Shown piece by piece: positions 1 to 14,400 of a stretch of 64,000 nt of DNA. The position numbers were made by a program, and so were the translations under genes. This DNA is from Pholis gunnellus (lineage: Eukaryota > Chordata > Actinopteri > Perciformes > Pholidae), in the NCBI GenBank assembly GCA_910591455.2, contig OU342822.1:14914654-14978653 (forward strand), written 5' to 3'. The first letter of the stretch is position 1; the number at the start of each line of letters is the position of its first letter. The notes under the pieces were generated by a model. It was not told where the DNA came from and did no database searches. It saw only the letters and a list, made by a program, of their open reading frames with translations.

Positions 1-1300
1 GAAGGAGTAATCCTGACTGTCAGAAGCGGTCAGATACGATTATTTTGTGGTTCACGACAAGCCTGGTGGTTTGCTCCAGTCCTTCAGCTGACGCCGTACC
101 ATGGCAACCACAGCCCTCCGTGCAGTACCCCTTTAATACCAGGGTGACGCTGTGGTGCACGCTGTGATATAAATACAGCTATCTGTTTATTCTAGCATTG
201 TCTTAATTTAGGAGAACGTTGGAATACCATATCTACCAACGCATATTATGTGCTTAGTCCTTGAGTCATAAAGCACTGTTATCTGGCCATCTGATAGGAC
301 ATTGTGTCTTACTCTTGTTGTGCACTAATTTCCCCCTGGGGATGAATACAGTTTATATCTATCTATCTATCTATCTATCTATCAATGCATATTTAAATTG
401 TGTTTTTAGGATGTGTGCATACACAATGTCTGTCACTTCAGCAGCATTTGCTTGGCGTTTGAGATGTGTGTCATGGCATATATGCTACCTAACTATGACA
501 CCAAAGTCGAAACACATATTCACAGCTGCTGTTAATATGTGTTCATGCTGTGCGATGTATATTGTGCCGGTGTTTTAAAGACTAATTATCTGTGCATATA
601 CAAAGTCTGTCAGTTCTTTTATTGGCTGCAATATGTATTGTAAGATAAAAGCACATGAGAGGGAAAGTGCAGCTCGATCTGGATCCACATCACAAACTGA
701 CAGAGCTTAAATTCACCCAATTTGATTGAAATTTGATATGCTGCTAGGTGACAAACGGTGGTGTCAAGTTGCCAGGTTTAACCACAGTCAAGCCGACGTA
801 AAAATTTATTTTTTACCTTCGAAAGAAACGTGATTTGGTTGAATAATGTTGCATTGTGCATGTTTAGGGGGAAACAAATCTGGGTTATTCACTTAAAAGT
901 ATGCAGACTTTGATTGATGTCATTTAGACCTCATATTTGGTCCATACTATACAAATTGAATAATATTATTATGGATGAGTTGTGCAATATTGTGTACAAT
1001 CAATTTTGTTCTTGTTTACGGGAACTGTTTCTTATTTTATTTTGAAGACTACGACCGGAAGTCCAGTGTTATCTGTGCTGTCTGCGTTGCATCTGTGCAG
1101 TGAGAGTCGTTGAGCGCCACAGCCTGCAGACGCGCATGCTGTGTTATTTATCATGGCTCAGTTTAAATACTGGAGACGCGTGTCTTCTCCCTTCTAAAAC
1201 ACAGTCGGTAGTTGAACTTCATTTTTTTTGTGTGTGGCAATAATCACTGCCTGTTGCCACCCACTAGTTTGTTTGTCGACTCGTAGTATTTGGGATTAAA
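1..1300. other. Upstream flank of sh3bgrl2
   Basis: I see no supported coding exon here. A short ATCT tetranucleotide repeat lies at 355-383. The last few hundred bases before the ATG at 1301 should hold the promoter and 5' UTR of sh3bgrl2, but I could not fix a transcription start. The small open frame at 261-578 contains the ATCT repeat and matches nothing I recognise. Confidence 0.5.
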
Positions 1301-2762
1301 ATGGTCATCAAGGTTTACATCGCCTCCTCAACCGGCTCGGTCGCGGTGAGTGTTTTGCAAAATGTGTTTTCAAGCCTGTTGCAGTTGTATATGAGGTATG
1401 CAGGCGTATTAAAAAGGCATGTGGAAATCTTTCTGCTCGCCGAAGAGTGTTGGAGATATTGCCAATATGTAGCCGAACCTGGACTGTGTGTGATTTAAGT
1501 ATGTTCACAATCAGTGAGAGTAATCAGCATCATTCAGACAGGAAGACAGATTTGTTCACTAACAAAGACGCACATTTTTAATTTCCAGTGTTGATTTATT
1601 TTGTGCATTTTTATTAGATGCATTTTCAACAAATGTTTTATATTTTTCATTTGACACTGGGCCTTCATATAGAAGCTTAATGAATAACAACATATTGTAA
1701 AACGTCTCCCTCCAGAACAGAGTACGTGTTTAGTGTGCAAACAATAACCTGACCTACATTAATTATGACCTATAAAATGACTGATCCAGTCTCTGCTTTG
1801 TCGTAATGTTTTTAGATTCACAAACAGTATTTACAGCAGATTTGTGTTGCGTGACAGGAGATCAACCAATAATGATCACATGGGTATTTCACTTTGAAGA
1901 CATCATCAGGAGATGCACCTCTGGAACAAACCTCCTGTCCTTTTGTTGGAGTAACCTCCACTCTTATTTGTGTTGTGAGATTCCACTTTGTTCCCCTCCT
2001 GAGTGAGGGTTCTAGGGTGGGGTTCCTGCAATATGCCGAAGAGCTTACTGGAAATACACTAGACGGATTTATGACAGTATACTTAATTAAAAGGCCATTT
2101 ACTGTGGATCTTGTGTAGTCCAGAAACGGTCATTTGGGTAGTCGATCAACAGATAATTCCAGCTTCTCGGATGTGAGCTTTTTTTAAAATCATTGTATAT
2201 TCAATATGATTTGGTTTTGGCCTGATAGTCAGACAAGAAAGTTAAATGTTTCACTTTTGAGCTATGAAAATTAGCTTTTTGCAACTCTTTTCTAACATCT
2301 TAATAGACTTGGCCATTAATGGGCTTATCAACAAAAAACAAATACTGTACAGATTAATCAATAATGGAAGTAATCGTTAGTCCCAGCCCTAGTGCTGTAG
2401 TGTCTATTGGGAAACAACAGGCGCATGCCGTTGAGAAGGCCCAGCTGATATTGAGTACCGGCAGAAAATCATCAACCAACACTCCTCTGTGAATGCTTCA
2501 AGTCCTAGGTAATGGGGGAAATGAGTAATATGTTTACTTTACCAGTGCTTAGTTATTTTTAACCCTATGACAAGTACATTCAAAACACACAGACTCTCTC
2601 ACGTACGCGAAGAACAGTCATGCACGCCAGAATAGGTCGACCATTTGGCTCAGTGATGCGAGTGTTGAGCTCATGTGAATGTGATTTACTGTGAATGCTT
2701 TAGAATTGAGTTACAAGTGATTGAATTAAGAGAGGTGGTGAGACTGATTTCAAGTGAAATAG

Positions 2763-2808
<46 letters not shown>

Positions 2809-5800
2809 TTGAAAAACAAATAGAGAGATAGTAGTGTGAGATAGAGATGCAGGGAAGACAGTGAAGATAGGGAAGTCAGGAGATGGAAATCTTAAAAACA
2901 GACACGTGCGACTCAAGCAGGAATACGTGTGCAGAATCAAGGGAAGAGTAATAATCAAAACGCTACATAAAATGAGCATTTCGCAGCTTGGCAACAGCGG
3001 ATTAGTGGGGCGGAAATCATCACCACAGAGTGAATGAAGTGTAAATTAGGTTACCCCCCCCCCCACCCCCACCCTCCTCTGTGAACATCAGGTTCAGTCT
3101 CATCAGCTTTTGTTGTTGTTCTAATTCCTAATGCCCCAGTAATTATCATGAATGTAGTTTTTAATAATTGCAAATGCTACCATGTGTCCTCACATTATCT
3201 GACCAAATGATCTGCTGAGAAAGCATTACAATCCCTCCTCTTGACAGTTGAGAATAGTTTTTAGTGGTAATGTTTTGTTTTTCGGATTCTTTTTGTTTCT
3301 CTTTGTTCCTCATGGTAGGTGAAACATATGTATATATTTCTATCTAAAATCCTCTCTTATGCCCGTGTCCCTCTCTGTCCGTGACTGATGGATTAGTCTG
3401 GACCTCCAGTTAATCCCTACATTTCAGAAAGTGCTCTCAAACAATGCATCCATACTGTAATATGAGTGTTTGTTTAGGAGTATAATTTGTGTATTTGTCT
3501 GTAATCCTACAGGCATACCAAAATCTGAACTCATCCATCCCCTGACACACACTCTCACTCACCCTCACAGGGCGGGGACCTCTTTCATTATTTAGTCTGC
3601 CTGCTTTTCAGCTCAGGGGAAGCTCGTATCATTTGTGCTATGTTGCATCACATAGACTCACACCAGTCATTCTCTATGGAGTCTTGACCTTTGACCAGAG
3701 CAAACGGACACATTTTTCTCTTTAAAGACAGTCAGTAAACATCCAACTCATTTACTCTCTTGCGAGAGTCCAGATGAAGCTGTTTTATGGCCACACAAAG
3801 GAAATCACCATTAAGAGAGAAGACACAATCTTGTTTGGGTGTTTGTGTCTGTAACAGACGGTCCAGAACAACAATCTCTTATTGTCTTTAAGGTAAAACA
3901 ATAGCCCCATTGTGGCCCTGAGCATCACTAACATTTTGGACAGACATGACGTGTACACAGCACATATCATTAAATCATTAAATCATTATCTTTTTCATCT
4001 TATACATCACAGACAGAATTCCTAGAAACATGTTTCCAGGGTACTCGATAATACATAATCATTTAGCCACAAAATATAAGGCCTTGTTTTAATTTGTCCA
4101 CACTGTCTCATCCCCAAAATGTTTTGAATAATCAGCCCTTTTGTCATGTTAATGAATGCTCAAGCATACATACTGTATTGACTGAATTTGCATCACAGCG
4201 GTGGACCGCATGAGATGATACAAATGTAGACAAAACAGAATGAATGAACAAAGTGGGTGTTGTTACAAGTGGGAAATATTAACGGATGATTACAGTGAAT
4301 GTGGAATGATTTTGCTGCTCTAAAAAAACGTAGAATAGTTGGAATTTAGAAATAACACAAGCTAGATGTGAATGAAAAAGATCAATTGAAAAAAAGGCAA
4401 AATACTGCTAGGTAAATTAGGTCAAATTACTTTCCTCTCAATTCCGTGGGAGTTTTCTGTCATCTAAAATTATCCTGGTATTTATTTTTTTCTCTCAGCA
4501 TGTCATGTACATTCCCTTGCAGAACGTGCCTGAGCACGTACAGGGATAATACCACAGGGATCTGTGTTGTATCCGTCCCATGGAACAAAAATAGGAAAAG
4601 TTAATTGCATAGTCTTCAGGATGGGGTTCCCTCTTTAGTGAACACTCAGTCGTGTGCCTGGGAAGTACACAAAGTACACACAGCTGCAGAAACGATGTAT
4701 TCATCAATAGATGATTATGTTTATTTCTCTGAAATCTAGTACTGTTTTGATGTGCCCTAAGGTCATAGCATATGATGCTGTATAGGAAAGTGATGTCAGC
4801 TCTCCGACTTTAAACATAATCTCATCCGCTAATCAATAATCCTTCTTAATGTCCCCATTACCAAAGGAGTCGCTATGCAGTGAATACATACAGTACACTC
4901 CACGTGTGTGTTCCCTGGTTCGATGGGTGTCATTTTACCGTAACACCCAACAGCTTGGCCAAGAGCAATATAAAGAGACGGTGAAAGGCCATACACATGC
5001 AGTGACCAGCTGTACTTTATGTACATGATGGCAATATGACATTATGCATACGTGGTTGTACATTTGTCACCACCTCTCCCTAACCAACCGTCCTTCACTC
5101 CACCCTGTTTCTTTCTTTCTTTTATCCATTTTTGACCTGTTCCAGGTAAAAAAGCATCAGCAGGCAGTGGTGGGTTTCTTGGAGGCCAATCGGATCAGCT
5201 TCCAGGAAGTAGACGTCACCATGCTGGAGGAGCAGAGGCTCTGGATGTACCGAAACATCCCCAGAGACAAGCAGCCGGAGAAAGGCAAACCACTGCTTCC
5301 ACAGATATTCAACGAGGATCGCTACTGTGGGGTACGATGGATGTTTGTCTCTAATTTTGGAACGCATTCTGGCTTCCAGTAATTTTGCACATTTGATCTT
5401 TAAAGGTAGCCCTAACATGTGAACATGTCACTGATTCACATGATGCACATACTGATGAAATGTGAGATACAGTCTGTGGATCCGCTTATCCAAACATTGA
5501 GGTACAGTGACACTAGTGGTGAAAATCTACTGAAGGTACCTTTCAGTCGGCCAAAATCACATTTGATCGGACACATTTATGACACTTGGTGCAAATAAGT
5601 CATCCAGAAAATTGCTGCATTTCATAGGAAGAAAAAAAGAGGGATTTTGAAACAAAACATATAAAAAAATGTGTAAATTCTTTGGACATATATTTAGCAT
5701 ATAACAAAAGATTACAGAACACTAAACACAGGAATACAGGGTTAGAACATATTTGAATGATTGTTAATGCTCAAGCTGGTTATGCACAACAGGTCACATC

Positions 5801-6930
5801 AGTCTAAGTCGGTACAAAGTTGAGCTACCTATGCTGGTGAATGCGTTCGATCCGTCAGTGGTTGCCAGTTTATGTCCTCCACTGATCGTGCACGCCACTC
5901 TATAATCCTTTCGTAATCCAGTTTCATGGGTGGGGCAGATTATCTGCTCGGCCTGCCGTCACTCTCACTGGCCAAGGTAATCCAACATTACTCTGCAATG
6001 TCATGACAACTGAATCATAATAAAAGCAGAAGAGGAGGAACTATTTGGCAGGGATGTTTACAACCATCTTTCAAACATAGAGATTATGTAACATTCTCAT
6101 GTTTTTTCACTTCCCCCTCAGGACTATGAAGACTTCTTCCAGTCAAAGGAGGACAACACTGTGTTCACATTCCTTGGGCTCAGTGCCCAACCCTCGGTGA
6201 AAGTAAGTAAGTGAGGGTATACATTAAAACGCACTGTTGCCTCTGTGGGATAAATCATACAGCCAACAAGATTTGCTGTCAGGTCTCAGTTTTCGCCACA
6301 GTGCTGGATCAGCAGCTGTAGTTTCTGCAAGCTGCCTCTGAAATGTCCAATTTATAACTTATTAGCATTTCATGCACATCAGCTTTTTTTTTTTCGGTAG
6401 GAAAAAGAAGTCAGTTTAAAAGTATCAAATCCCATACATCTAGATTCAGTTGCCTTATCTCTTCCTCAATCTGTTGTACAAATATGAAGATGTATCTGCT
6501 GTGTCTCCCAAAGATCCTCTTAGAATTTAGATAATTGTAGTTCCCACATCAACCAGTGGAAAAAGTTAATCTCTGTGCTTAGATGATCGGGGAAACTAAT
6601 ACAATGCACAGCAGAGTATCTCTCATCTGCATATTGGATTTGGACTCAAGAATTGAAAATTACAGGGACCATTCAATGATCCTCTTACCAAACATCATAG
6701 GATCTTATCGCATCCTTTTTCTGTCTCTCTTCTAACAGTTGATTAGATAACTAAGTTAAAATAGATCTGATTAGGCGTAATTAGGATATTGCAGATACAT
6801 TCAGTGTGGTCATGTTACATGTCTAGTAAAAAATGTCTAGCTATATAGCATGTGTGCATTATGTATGAATGTAGATGATAATTGTTCAATCTCTCTTCCC
6901 CTTCTCCCCCAATAGGATTCTGAATCATAG
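1301..6930 (+). CDS. sh3bgrl2: SH3 domain-binding glutamic acid-rich-like protein 2
   Basis: Four coding exons are supported: 1301-1345, 5146-5331, 6122-6202 and 6916-6930 (TAG stop), all with GT-AG borders and all in phase 0, giving 108 residues. The family has a thioredoxin/glutaredoxin-like fold without a redox centre and is thought to act as a small cytosolic or nuclear adaptor. The protein begins MVIKVYIASSTGSVA. It carries FLEANRISFQEVD, then EEQRLWMYRNIP, then PQIFNEDRYCG followed by DYEDFF and TFLGL, all hallmarks of the SH3BGRL group. The tyrosine-cysteine-glycine before DY and the EEQR-WMY segment fit SH3BGRL2 better than SH3BGRL. Length equals the usual value of about 107. The start is the ATG that opens the conserved first beta strand. 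The first intron is 3.8 kb. Confidence 0.93.
2190..2392. repeat. Fish DNA-transposon fragment in sh3bgrl2 intron 1
   Basis: The segment ending taatcgttagtcccagccct (about 2371-2390) resembles the end of a widespread non-autonomous fish DNA transposon whose terminus reads roughly TAGGGCTGCAACTAACGATTA in the opposite sense. Only one end is recognisable, so the boundaries are approximate. Confidence 0.4.
2764..2810. repeat. TG dinucleotide microsatellite
   Basis: An uninterrupted TG run of about 23 units lies in sh3bgrl2 intron 1. A short C-rich tract follows at 3054-3072. Confidence 0.95.
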
Positions 6931-7727
6931 CTTAGGTCAAACCGCTGGTACATGACGTCCCGGGAACCTTAAAATATGAAGATGAAAACCGCATTGTTTC
7001 CTATGTCGCATCACCTCTCCTCACGTGTTCCTCCTGCTCCAGCATCTTGCCAAACATCAGACCCCACGGATTTCCCCCTGTGTGACCTCTCCTGACTCGT
7101 TAAACACTCACTTTAGACTCCAAGAAGTGTCTGATTCTCAAGATAGACTTAATCACAGAAGAAGGACCTTTTCAGGTTTAATACTCTGTGACAGCAAACA
7201 CTGGCAGTGGCATCAATTCTGTGCACATTAGATGTAGCAGCTTTTGCATCGGTAGACCAGCTGCTTTAGGTCAATGTACAATGCAGTGAATGGGGAAAGA
7301 ACTAGCACACAAGTCTGCTGAATACACACCTATGACCTTTATTGTGTGTGTATATGCCTTAGTATGTGTGTGAGTGTGTGTGTGTGTCTGTTTCAATCAG
7401 TAGCTGTTAATGAATGTTGTGTTAAGTAAGGGCAACCTGAAATAACTGTATGTGTGTGTGTGTGTGTACATGTGTGGGAGTGAGGATGCTTTCCCAAAGG
7501 TGACAGTGATAATGTTTACCACAAAGCAGATGACACCAAATGCTATGAATCCTAAATCATATGAGGGTTGGACATGATACCTAATATCATTGCCAGCCTT
7601 CGTGTTAAGTATGTGGTCACTGTCATCAAAACAAACCTTGTACTTGTATCATTCCACTGCCAAACTACTTTGGTTAAAGGACTGGGTGGCAGTTATTATG
7701 TTTTTATATCTTATAGTCTCTAAATCC

Positions 7728-7733
7728 AATAAA
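7728..7733 (+). terminator. Candidate poly(A) signal of sh3bgrl2
   Basis: This AATAAA hexamer lies about 0.8 kb past the stop codon, in a plausible 3' UTR (6931 to about 7750). No transcript evidence is visible, so another signal could be used. Confidence 0.45.
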
Positions 7734-7749
7734 ATCATCAAAACCAACA

Positions 7750-9500
7750 ATGTGTTAGTCTCTTACGTTCTGACTTCCATAACGTGTCTGTGGCACTCAG
7801 CCCATAAGTCTTTTTAATTATATAGTTTCATGTTTTAAAAGGTCAATTGGTTCCCTATAACAGCAGGGCACTGTAGTTCTTAGCAAATGTTACTCAAACA
7901 GGAGTAAATTTGTAGGATATTGTAGGGACTATTTTAAAGCTGTGGAATATTACACATGTGGTGCTCTAATGAGTATTTACAGCAGCAGGACGGTGTTTGT
8001 GGGATTGACTCAAAACAAACTACAGTGCCCAGGTTTCAAATAATGAAGGAAGATGACACTTGGATCAATTCATTGTTGGTTTTGGTCTTTTCATGGGATT
8101 TGTTGACAGCATGAAAAACAGTGCCAGCTTTATCCTCTAATCCAGGCCGCTGTAGACAAAGCATGGTTACAATCACGGTCACATGAGTCATAGGGATGCA
8201 CTTCCCAGATTACTACTCCGAAGTCCTATCAGACAGAGGACAGGAGATAAGAAATTATAGCTTATTGCTTAGAGATAATCAAGTTACGAAAGCTCTGCAC
8301 AGACAGACCTCAACTCGGCTTCCCCTGCTGTCTCCCCTTCCCCGTATATATTTCCTAGTGGCTGAGTAAACAGATGCTGAAATGTGAGCACACTGCCCTC
8401 CTGAAATGAACATAGGTTGACACATCATGGCCAACCTGCCGACACGTCCTCCAATCTGTATTCTCTGTCCCAAACACCAACACTAAGCATGTCTCTCGTC
8501 CTTATTAAATTATCATGGGTGGGTGGTTAACTGATTCCTTTATGTATACACATGAAGGCCACGCACAAACAGATGCACCCTCACTAGCCATTCTTCCCTA
8601 AATGTCGTGCCATCATGTGAAAGGATGTAATTTTTACTTATTTGAAATAATGTAGGGGGCATCAATGTACTAACGACATTCCTATTTGGCTGAGTTGAGT
8701 CCTTGTGTTGTGAAATAATGCGTTATGACTTTGTTGTGATTTTTCTGTGAACGGATGCAAACAAGCCTTTTGAACCGACTAAATGTACTGAATGTAATGT
8801 AAGGTATGTTTCACCTCTCTCCATGACTCTGTCGTGCTTTATTGCAGCATTTTTCTGTTTGTGGTTGTAAGAGTTCTACTCAACGCCACTCAAAAGCATG
8901 CAATTGTTTCATATGATCTTGTCATACTACAGCAAAGAACAGTAGCGCTACACACAAAAGTGGAAGGCCTATTTGTCAATCGTAATCCCTTTTGTAGAGG
9001 TGGTGAGGAGTTGTTTTATGTGATGCAGAAATCCTAAATTGGCAACTGATTTGAGTTGTTTGTCTGGTGTCATACATACAGAGTCAGAATAAACTGGATT
9101 ATGTGCAGGGATTGTGACTGGATGAGGAAAGTGGACTGAAAGACAGACTCCAGAGACAGGTGAAGGTGGAAACATTTAAGGTAGCAAAGACAACCAAGCA
9201 GAGAATATGTATGAGGAGGTCCCTGTACATACAGGGGCGTAGTAGTGGGGATAGCTCAAGAGGAAGGAGGTTGAGAAACGGAACTCTAATCTTACACCAG
9301 TATATAAAATCCACTGTGCCTTTATAGTGACTAATTCATAAAAACACTCGACGCCCGTATCTCTCTGAATAGAGCAACTGCGTTAAAGCTTTTTAACCCA
9401 CTTCTAAAAAGTTCCTTGTTTTTCAAGGCCGAAATACCAAAAACATAAATGTAGCAATTGTAAAGTTCACCTGTTTCTCCTTTGCGCTGTTGTAATTTAA
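7750..9500. other. Intergenic stretch with no recognisable gene
   Basis: I see only scattered short open frames and no conserved protein segment, RNA gene or clear repeat. The duplicated 5' flank of the receptor unit starts just after this stretch, near 9507. Confidence 0.5.
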
Positions 9501-10350
9501 TCCAAAGTTGCACGGTAATTTCCTATCAGAGTTTAACGTGTGCTTAACCTGCTGTCCAAACCTCAGTATCATCAGTTCTGTCATTAGAGAATACTGATTG
9601 AAAACGGAGGTCACTGTGTCACTATTTTAGAGTCTGTTATTCTAAAGTCTTGAGGAGACAAGTAGGTTGGGGTGAACAGATGACCAGGTGAACAGGGACA
9701 CCTGAGTAGAACGGAGTCTTTGTTCATGTCATGAATAAAAACCTGTGGCTTTTCTTACTCTGACAAGTCAAAGGGTTGTTGTAAAAAATTTTGGCTCAAT
9801 ATCCCTCCACATTTCTATGAGAACCTTTCTCTTCTCCTTTAGAAGATACAAAATACTTGATTGTCTATTGTGCATACGGTATGTGGAAAACAAAGGAGTT
9901 GTTCACTAGTTAAGATGTGAATGAGCATGTACGGGATGTACTTGAAATAAAGTGACAAAACTACAGCATTAACAGTGTGTTTGAGGTCATATTGTGAAAT
10001 GGCGACAGGATGCAAATTCACTATGTGTGCAAACTGATGACTAAACACAGCAACCCAAAATGCTGTATAGACAAGTCAGTTATGCAACATCACGTACAGC
10101 CTCACGAAATTGAAGAACAAAATGTCTGGAAAAATAACTGAAGCTTAAACCACATAAAAACATTTAAAATACATTCATTGACACAAATTATCAAAACAGA
10201 TAGGTATAACCATGGCCAACCGATAACGATAGATGTATTCTACTTGCTGTGAATGTCATTTATTACATTGTATTAGTCTGACAGAGACAGTGCTTACTGA
10301 TCAATAGAAAACAATATGTAAATGAGCCAGAGTTCGCCCAAAGGTTGCTG

Positions 10351-11484
10351 CTCACTCTCGCCAGATGTTAAAAAGACATCTTAAAAGTGCAGAATTAATG
10401 TACATAACATAATAAATATACGCAAAATAGTACAGTACACATCACCAATAAAAAACACAGTATAACACATGGTACTTAGCTAAAAATAAAAAAAACAGCA
10501 GTAGTTAATGGGTGAAATTATGCCACTTATTTCTACTGAAATATGAACTCATTCCTTTATATTATTAATTTGGGGTCTGGCTGTTCCACATTGTCTTTTG
10601 GGGCACTTTGAGAATGGTTGGGGTTCTTCTGGTAACATAAATTGTGGCTCCAAAGGTGCAGTGGTGATATTCTGGTTTCTCCACACGATATACACTTAAA
10701 ATGAAGACACAATACTGCAGTGTTTTGAGGTCTCTAACAGGAACTGAACAAGTACAACAATGACTGAGGCTCAGAATTTCACAAGGGGAAGTGTTCACCA
10801 TTCCCGCTCCCAATGAGTCATGTTGTCTATAAGATGTGGTTCTGTCCTGCCGAGCGCTTGTGAAAGAACAAGCCTCAGTGAATTAAGTTCTGTTGGCTCC
10901 GACCATAATGTTTCTGTGATTCAGATAAGCAGAAAAACGACATCAAACCATTTTGCAAGGTAAGAAAATGATTTGTGAAATATGATATTTCCTTTAAAAG
11001 CTCAAAGTTTGGTGCATGTAAACTAACAGATGTTTTGGATACATAATGAGCATGTATTGATAATAAAGACCTGGATTGTTTTGCAACATAATCCATGTAT
11101 TGCATTATATTATGAGTAAATAATGCCAAAATATTAACCAGGACTGAACATATAACAGTTTGATGCATGATATACAGCAAATTCAAACATGAAAAATGTC
11201 AATTGTGTTTTATGCTGCATGCAAATTAATTATTAATCAAGGATCTGATGTTTCAGATATTATCAGCTTTTTATTTTGAATTGTGAGCACACTTCGGATT
11301 TAAAAGGTCAAAGGGCTACTAAATTCCCTTTGCAGATTTTGGAAAGAACAGGAATGCTTCCAAAAATCAACTATAGCTTCTCTTATTCTGCCGAAGACAA
11401 ATGAGACAGTAAAGGAACACTCTTTTTAACAATACCTTTTTTTTCTGTACCTCGACAGCATTTGATCTACTTTGAAGACACAAT
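10351..11484. other. Non-coding 5' flank of receptor copy 1
   Basis: The part from about 11241 to 11484 matches 26543-26793 upstream of copy 2 and should contain the 5' UTR and perhaps the promoter. A pyrimidine tract ending in cgacag at 11458 could be a splice acceptor for an upstream non-coding exon. The earlier part, 10351-11240, has no counterpart in unit 2, and I see no gene in it. Confidence 0.45.
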
Positions 11485-14400
11485 ATGATCTTCATTACTG
11501 CTGAAAAACTACAATTTGTTTATTATCTATCAATAGGTAAGTTTCTGTTTTTTAAAATTGACTTTTTCCTTTTGGCTTTCTTGTCTTTTCTTCTTAAATC
11601 AAATCACATGAGAACAGTTAACAGTTTGGTTGCATGCTCAAGAAACCACGAGAAATATACACTCAACAGAAGTGAAGGTCTCATCGTAGAAAAGTATCAT
11701 TTTATGATTTAAACTGTTTTTATATTTTTTCAAATGTCCTTTCTTTGATCAATTTGACAAAGTTGATTTTGATCAATTGTAAGGTCTGCATTTTTCTAAC
11801 TTCATGTTGCATTTCAAGAAGCCTGTCTTGATATGTAATGAATTACAGTGTTACAGCGTTTATTAGACAATATTATTTTAAATATTCATGACAAATCTCT
11901 GGGCTGAGCATTTTCCTTTCTGCTTTAGGTCTGTTGGCTCTACCACTGCTTACAGGTCAGTAAGTTCTATTTATGTTTAATCCCTGAAAACACATTCATT
12001 AATTAGATATTTACATTTCTACACTCCAATTTAATGAAAGGGGACTTTTCCTTATTGAGTTCATAATGCCACAACCTACAGCTACTGTGCTTTTTGTCAT
12101 TGCTAGAATGTAACACAATTAAGCTGGTCGGGCCTTCGCGTTGCTCTGGTAGACTGGAGGTCTACAACAGAGACGAATGGGGAACGGTGTGTGATGATCA
12201 ATGGAGCATTACCAACGCTGACGTGGTTTGTCGAGAGTTAAACTGTGGGACAGTTCTTGAGGCCAAAAAAGGCGCCTCTTTTGGAGAGGGAAAGGGCCAG
12301 ATCTGGTTGGATGATGTGCAGTGTGCTGGTAACGAGTCTTCTGTCCTTGAGTGCCCACACAGACCATTTGGGGAAAATAATTGTACCCACGCTAAAGATG
12401 CTGGGGTTGTCTGTTCAAGTAAGACTCTTTTTTGCTTTACTTGACTCACTTGCGTTTTATTCAAAGATGTAATTACCAGTAGGATACCACTCAATTAGGA
12501 ACTTAATCAAATGTCTACCTTTGTTAAAGTAATAGTTGGACATCTTTGGAAAATATGCTTGTTTGCTTTCTCACAAAGTGTTGAGAAGTTGGACATGCTA
12601 GGTGTATGCCTCTGTTTCCAGTGTTTCTGCTATGCTAAGCTAAGATCGGCAGCTGGCTGTAGCTTTATGTTTATCGAGTAAATATGAGAGTGGTATCAAT
12701 CTTCTGATCGAACTCTGCCAGTAAGTAGGTTAGTGAGTAAGGAAGTGTATTTCCTAAAGTATTACAATTTTGCTTTAAACATTAATTAAGTATTTACCTA
12801 AAATCACAGTTAGCTCATTTAATCAAGCATCACAAAACATTGCATTACAAGGCCCTTCCTCAATTTAGACAAGACCAGCAATGAGGAACTGTCACTTGAA
12901 ATTGGGAAATAAAAGCCGTTGAGAAAATCAGCTAACGCAGCATTTATTTTAGCAACTGATCATATTATTGCATCAAAGACCTAACGACTTTATTGTCAGT
13001 TGACAATTTGCTGTTAACTTTAAGATGATTGCTATCTGTGGCAGTAATGTTGTTGCAGCAGAAGCACATCAAGGTCAGCACGTGACCGGCTGCTGCAAAT
13101 GTAAAGTTCAAAGGGCAGGAGGTAGAGATGAGAGGAAAACCAAACAAAGCAACATGAGTGCTTAGCTTTGCTATGATAATGTTGGGGGATATTTTAAAGA
13201 ATTTAAATATTTAAAGTGGTGGTCCTGCAATTTAGTATTGCACTAAAAAATGAACCAGCAAATGCAGGGATGTCCTGACTTTCAGTCCCAGGTATGAGTC
13301 AAGCTACAAAAATGCTGGATCCTACATTGCCCATAATGCACTTCCTCTTAATAAACTACTCCTCATGTCAAGTTAACTGAACTTTATATGTAAAATTGGT
13401 GATGTCCCTTTGAAAATATTCAACAGTTTTGTATTAAAACCACCAAGTGTGATATTTATTTTAATGCATGCTACTGTACAATACAAAGATTTAAAGGCAC
13501 TTAATGAGCTTAAAACTAATTTTATTTTAACTGAGAGATTTCTGCATTTGGTGCTTTTGTTTTTGTACAGATTAAACAAACAAGAACACAAAGATGTTTG
13601 TGACTATCTGACAGAGCTAGAATAGCTTTCCAGTCTTTATGCTATGCTAAGCTAAGCGAAACAAAGAGACTCCTGGCTTCATAATTAGCATGCAGAGTAG
13701 TTTGGGAGCAGTAATTTACTGCTGGATGGCTTCTAAATAAACATAACCTTGGCTTTTTTTTCGTTTCCAACTGACAGACAGTAAACCAATTCGGCTGATG
13801 AATGGGACTGGTCGGTGCTCTGGCCGAGTGGAAATCTATCATGATGGACAGTGGGGATCGATCTGTGATGACAGATGGGGGATGCAGGAAGCAATTGTTG
13901 CATGTCAAGAGTTGAACTGTGGGACTGCTCTCTCGGTCAAGTACAAATACCATTTCGTCAGACGTCAAGGTCAGGTGTGGTTGGGCGGTCTTGAGTGTAC
14001 TGGTCATGAGAAGTCCCTCGCCGACTGCCCACACAGAGGTTTTGGAGAACATGACTGTGACCACAATGAATATGCCAGTGTTGTATGCTCAGGTAACAAA
14101 TACTATCCTGTTACTTCAATTACACTATTCCAATAGCCTCTTGGACCCGAGCGAGCCCCATTTGGGGTTCAGAGCGAGACATTTAATCGAAGAGAGCGTC
14201 GTATAAATCAAATTTCATAAAGAAATAAAAAAGTCTCAGCAACTTAATCATGTAAACCATTTTACACACTGCAAACACCATTATAAACTATTATACTAAC
14301 TAACTAAGAAGATCCGCCACAATATCATGTATTTTACGCCACCACCGGCAATCTAAGTACTCAGAAAATGGTTCCAAAATGGGCCCATTGCATCACAAAT

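Noticed and set aside
2686..2994. Minus-strand open frame with a histidine-threonine run
   Set aside because: The run is translation of the TG microsatellite, and nothing around it is conserved.
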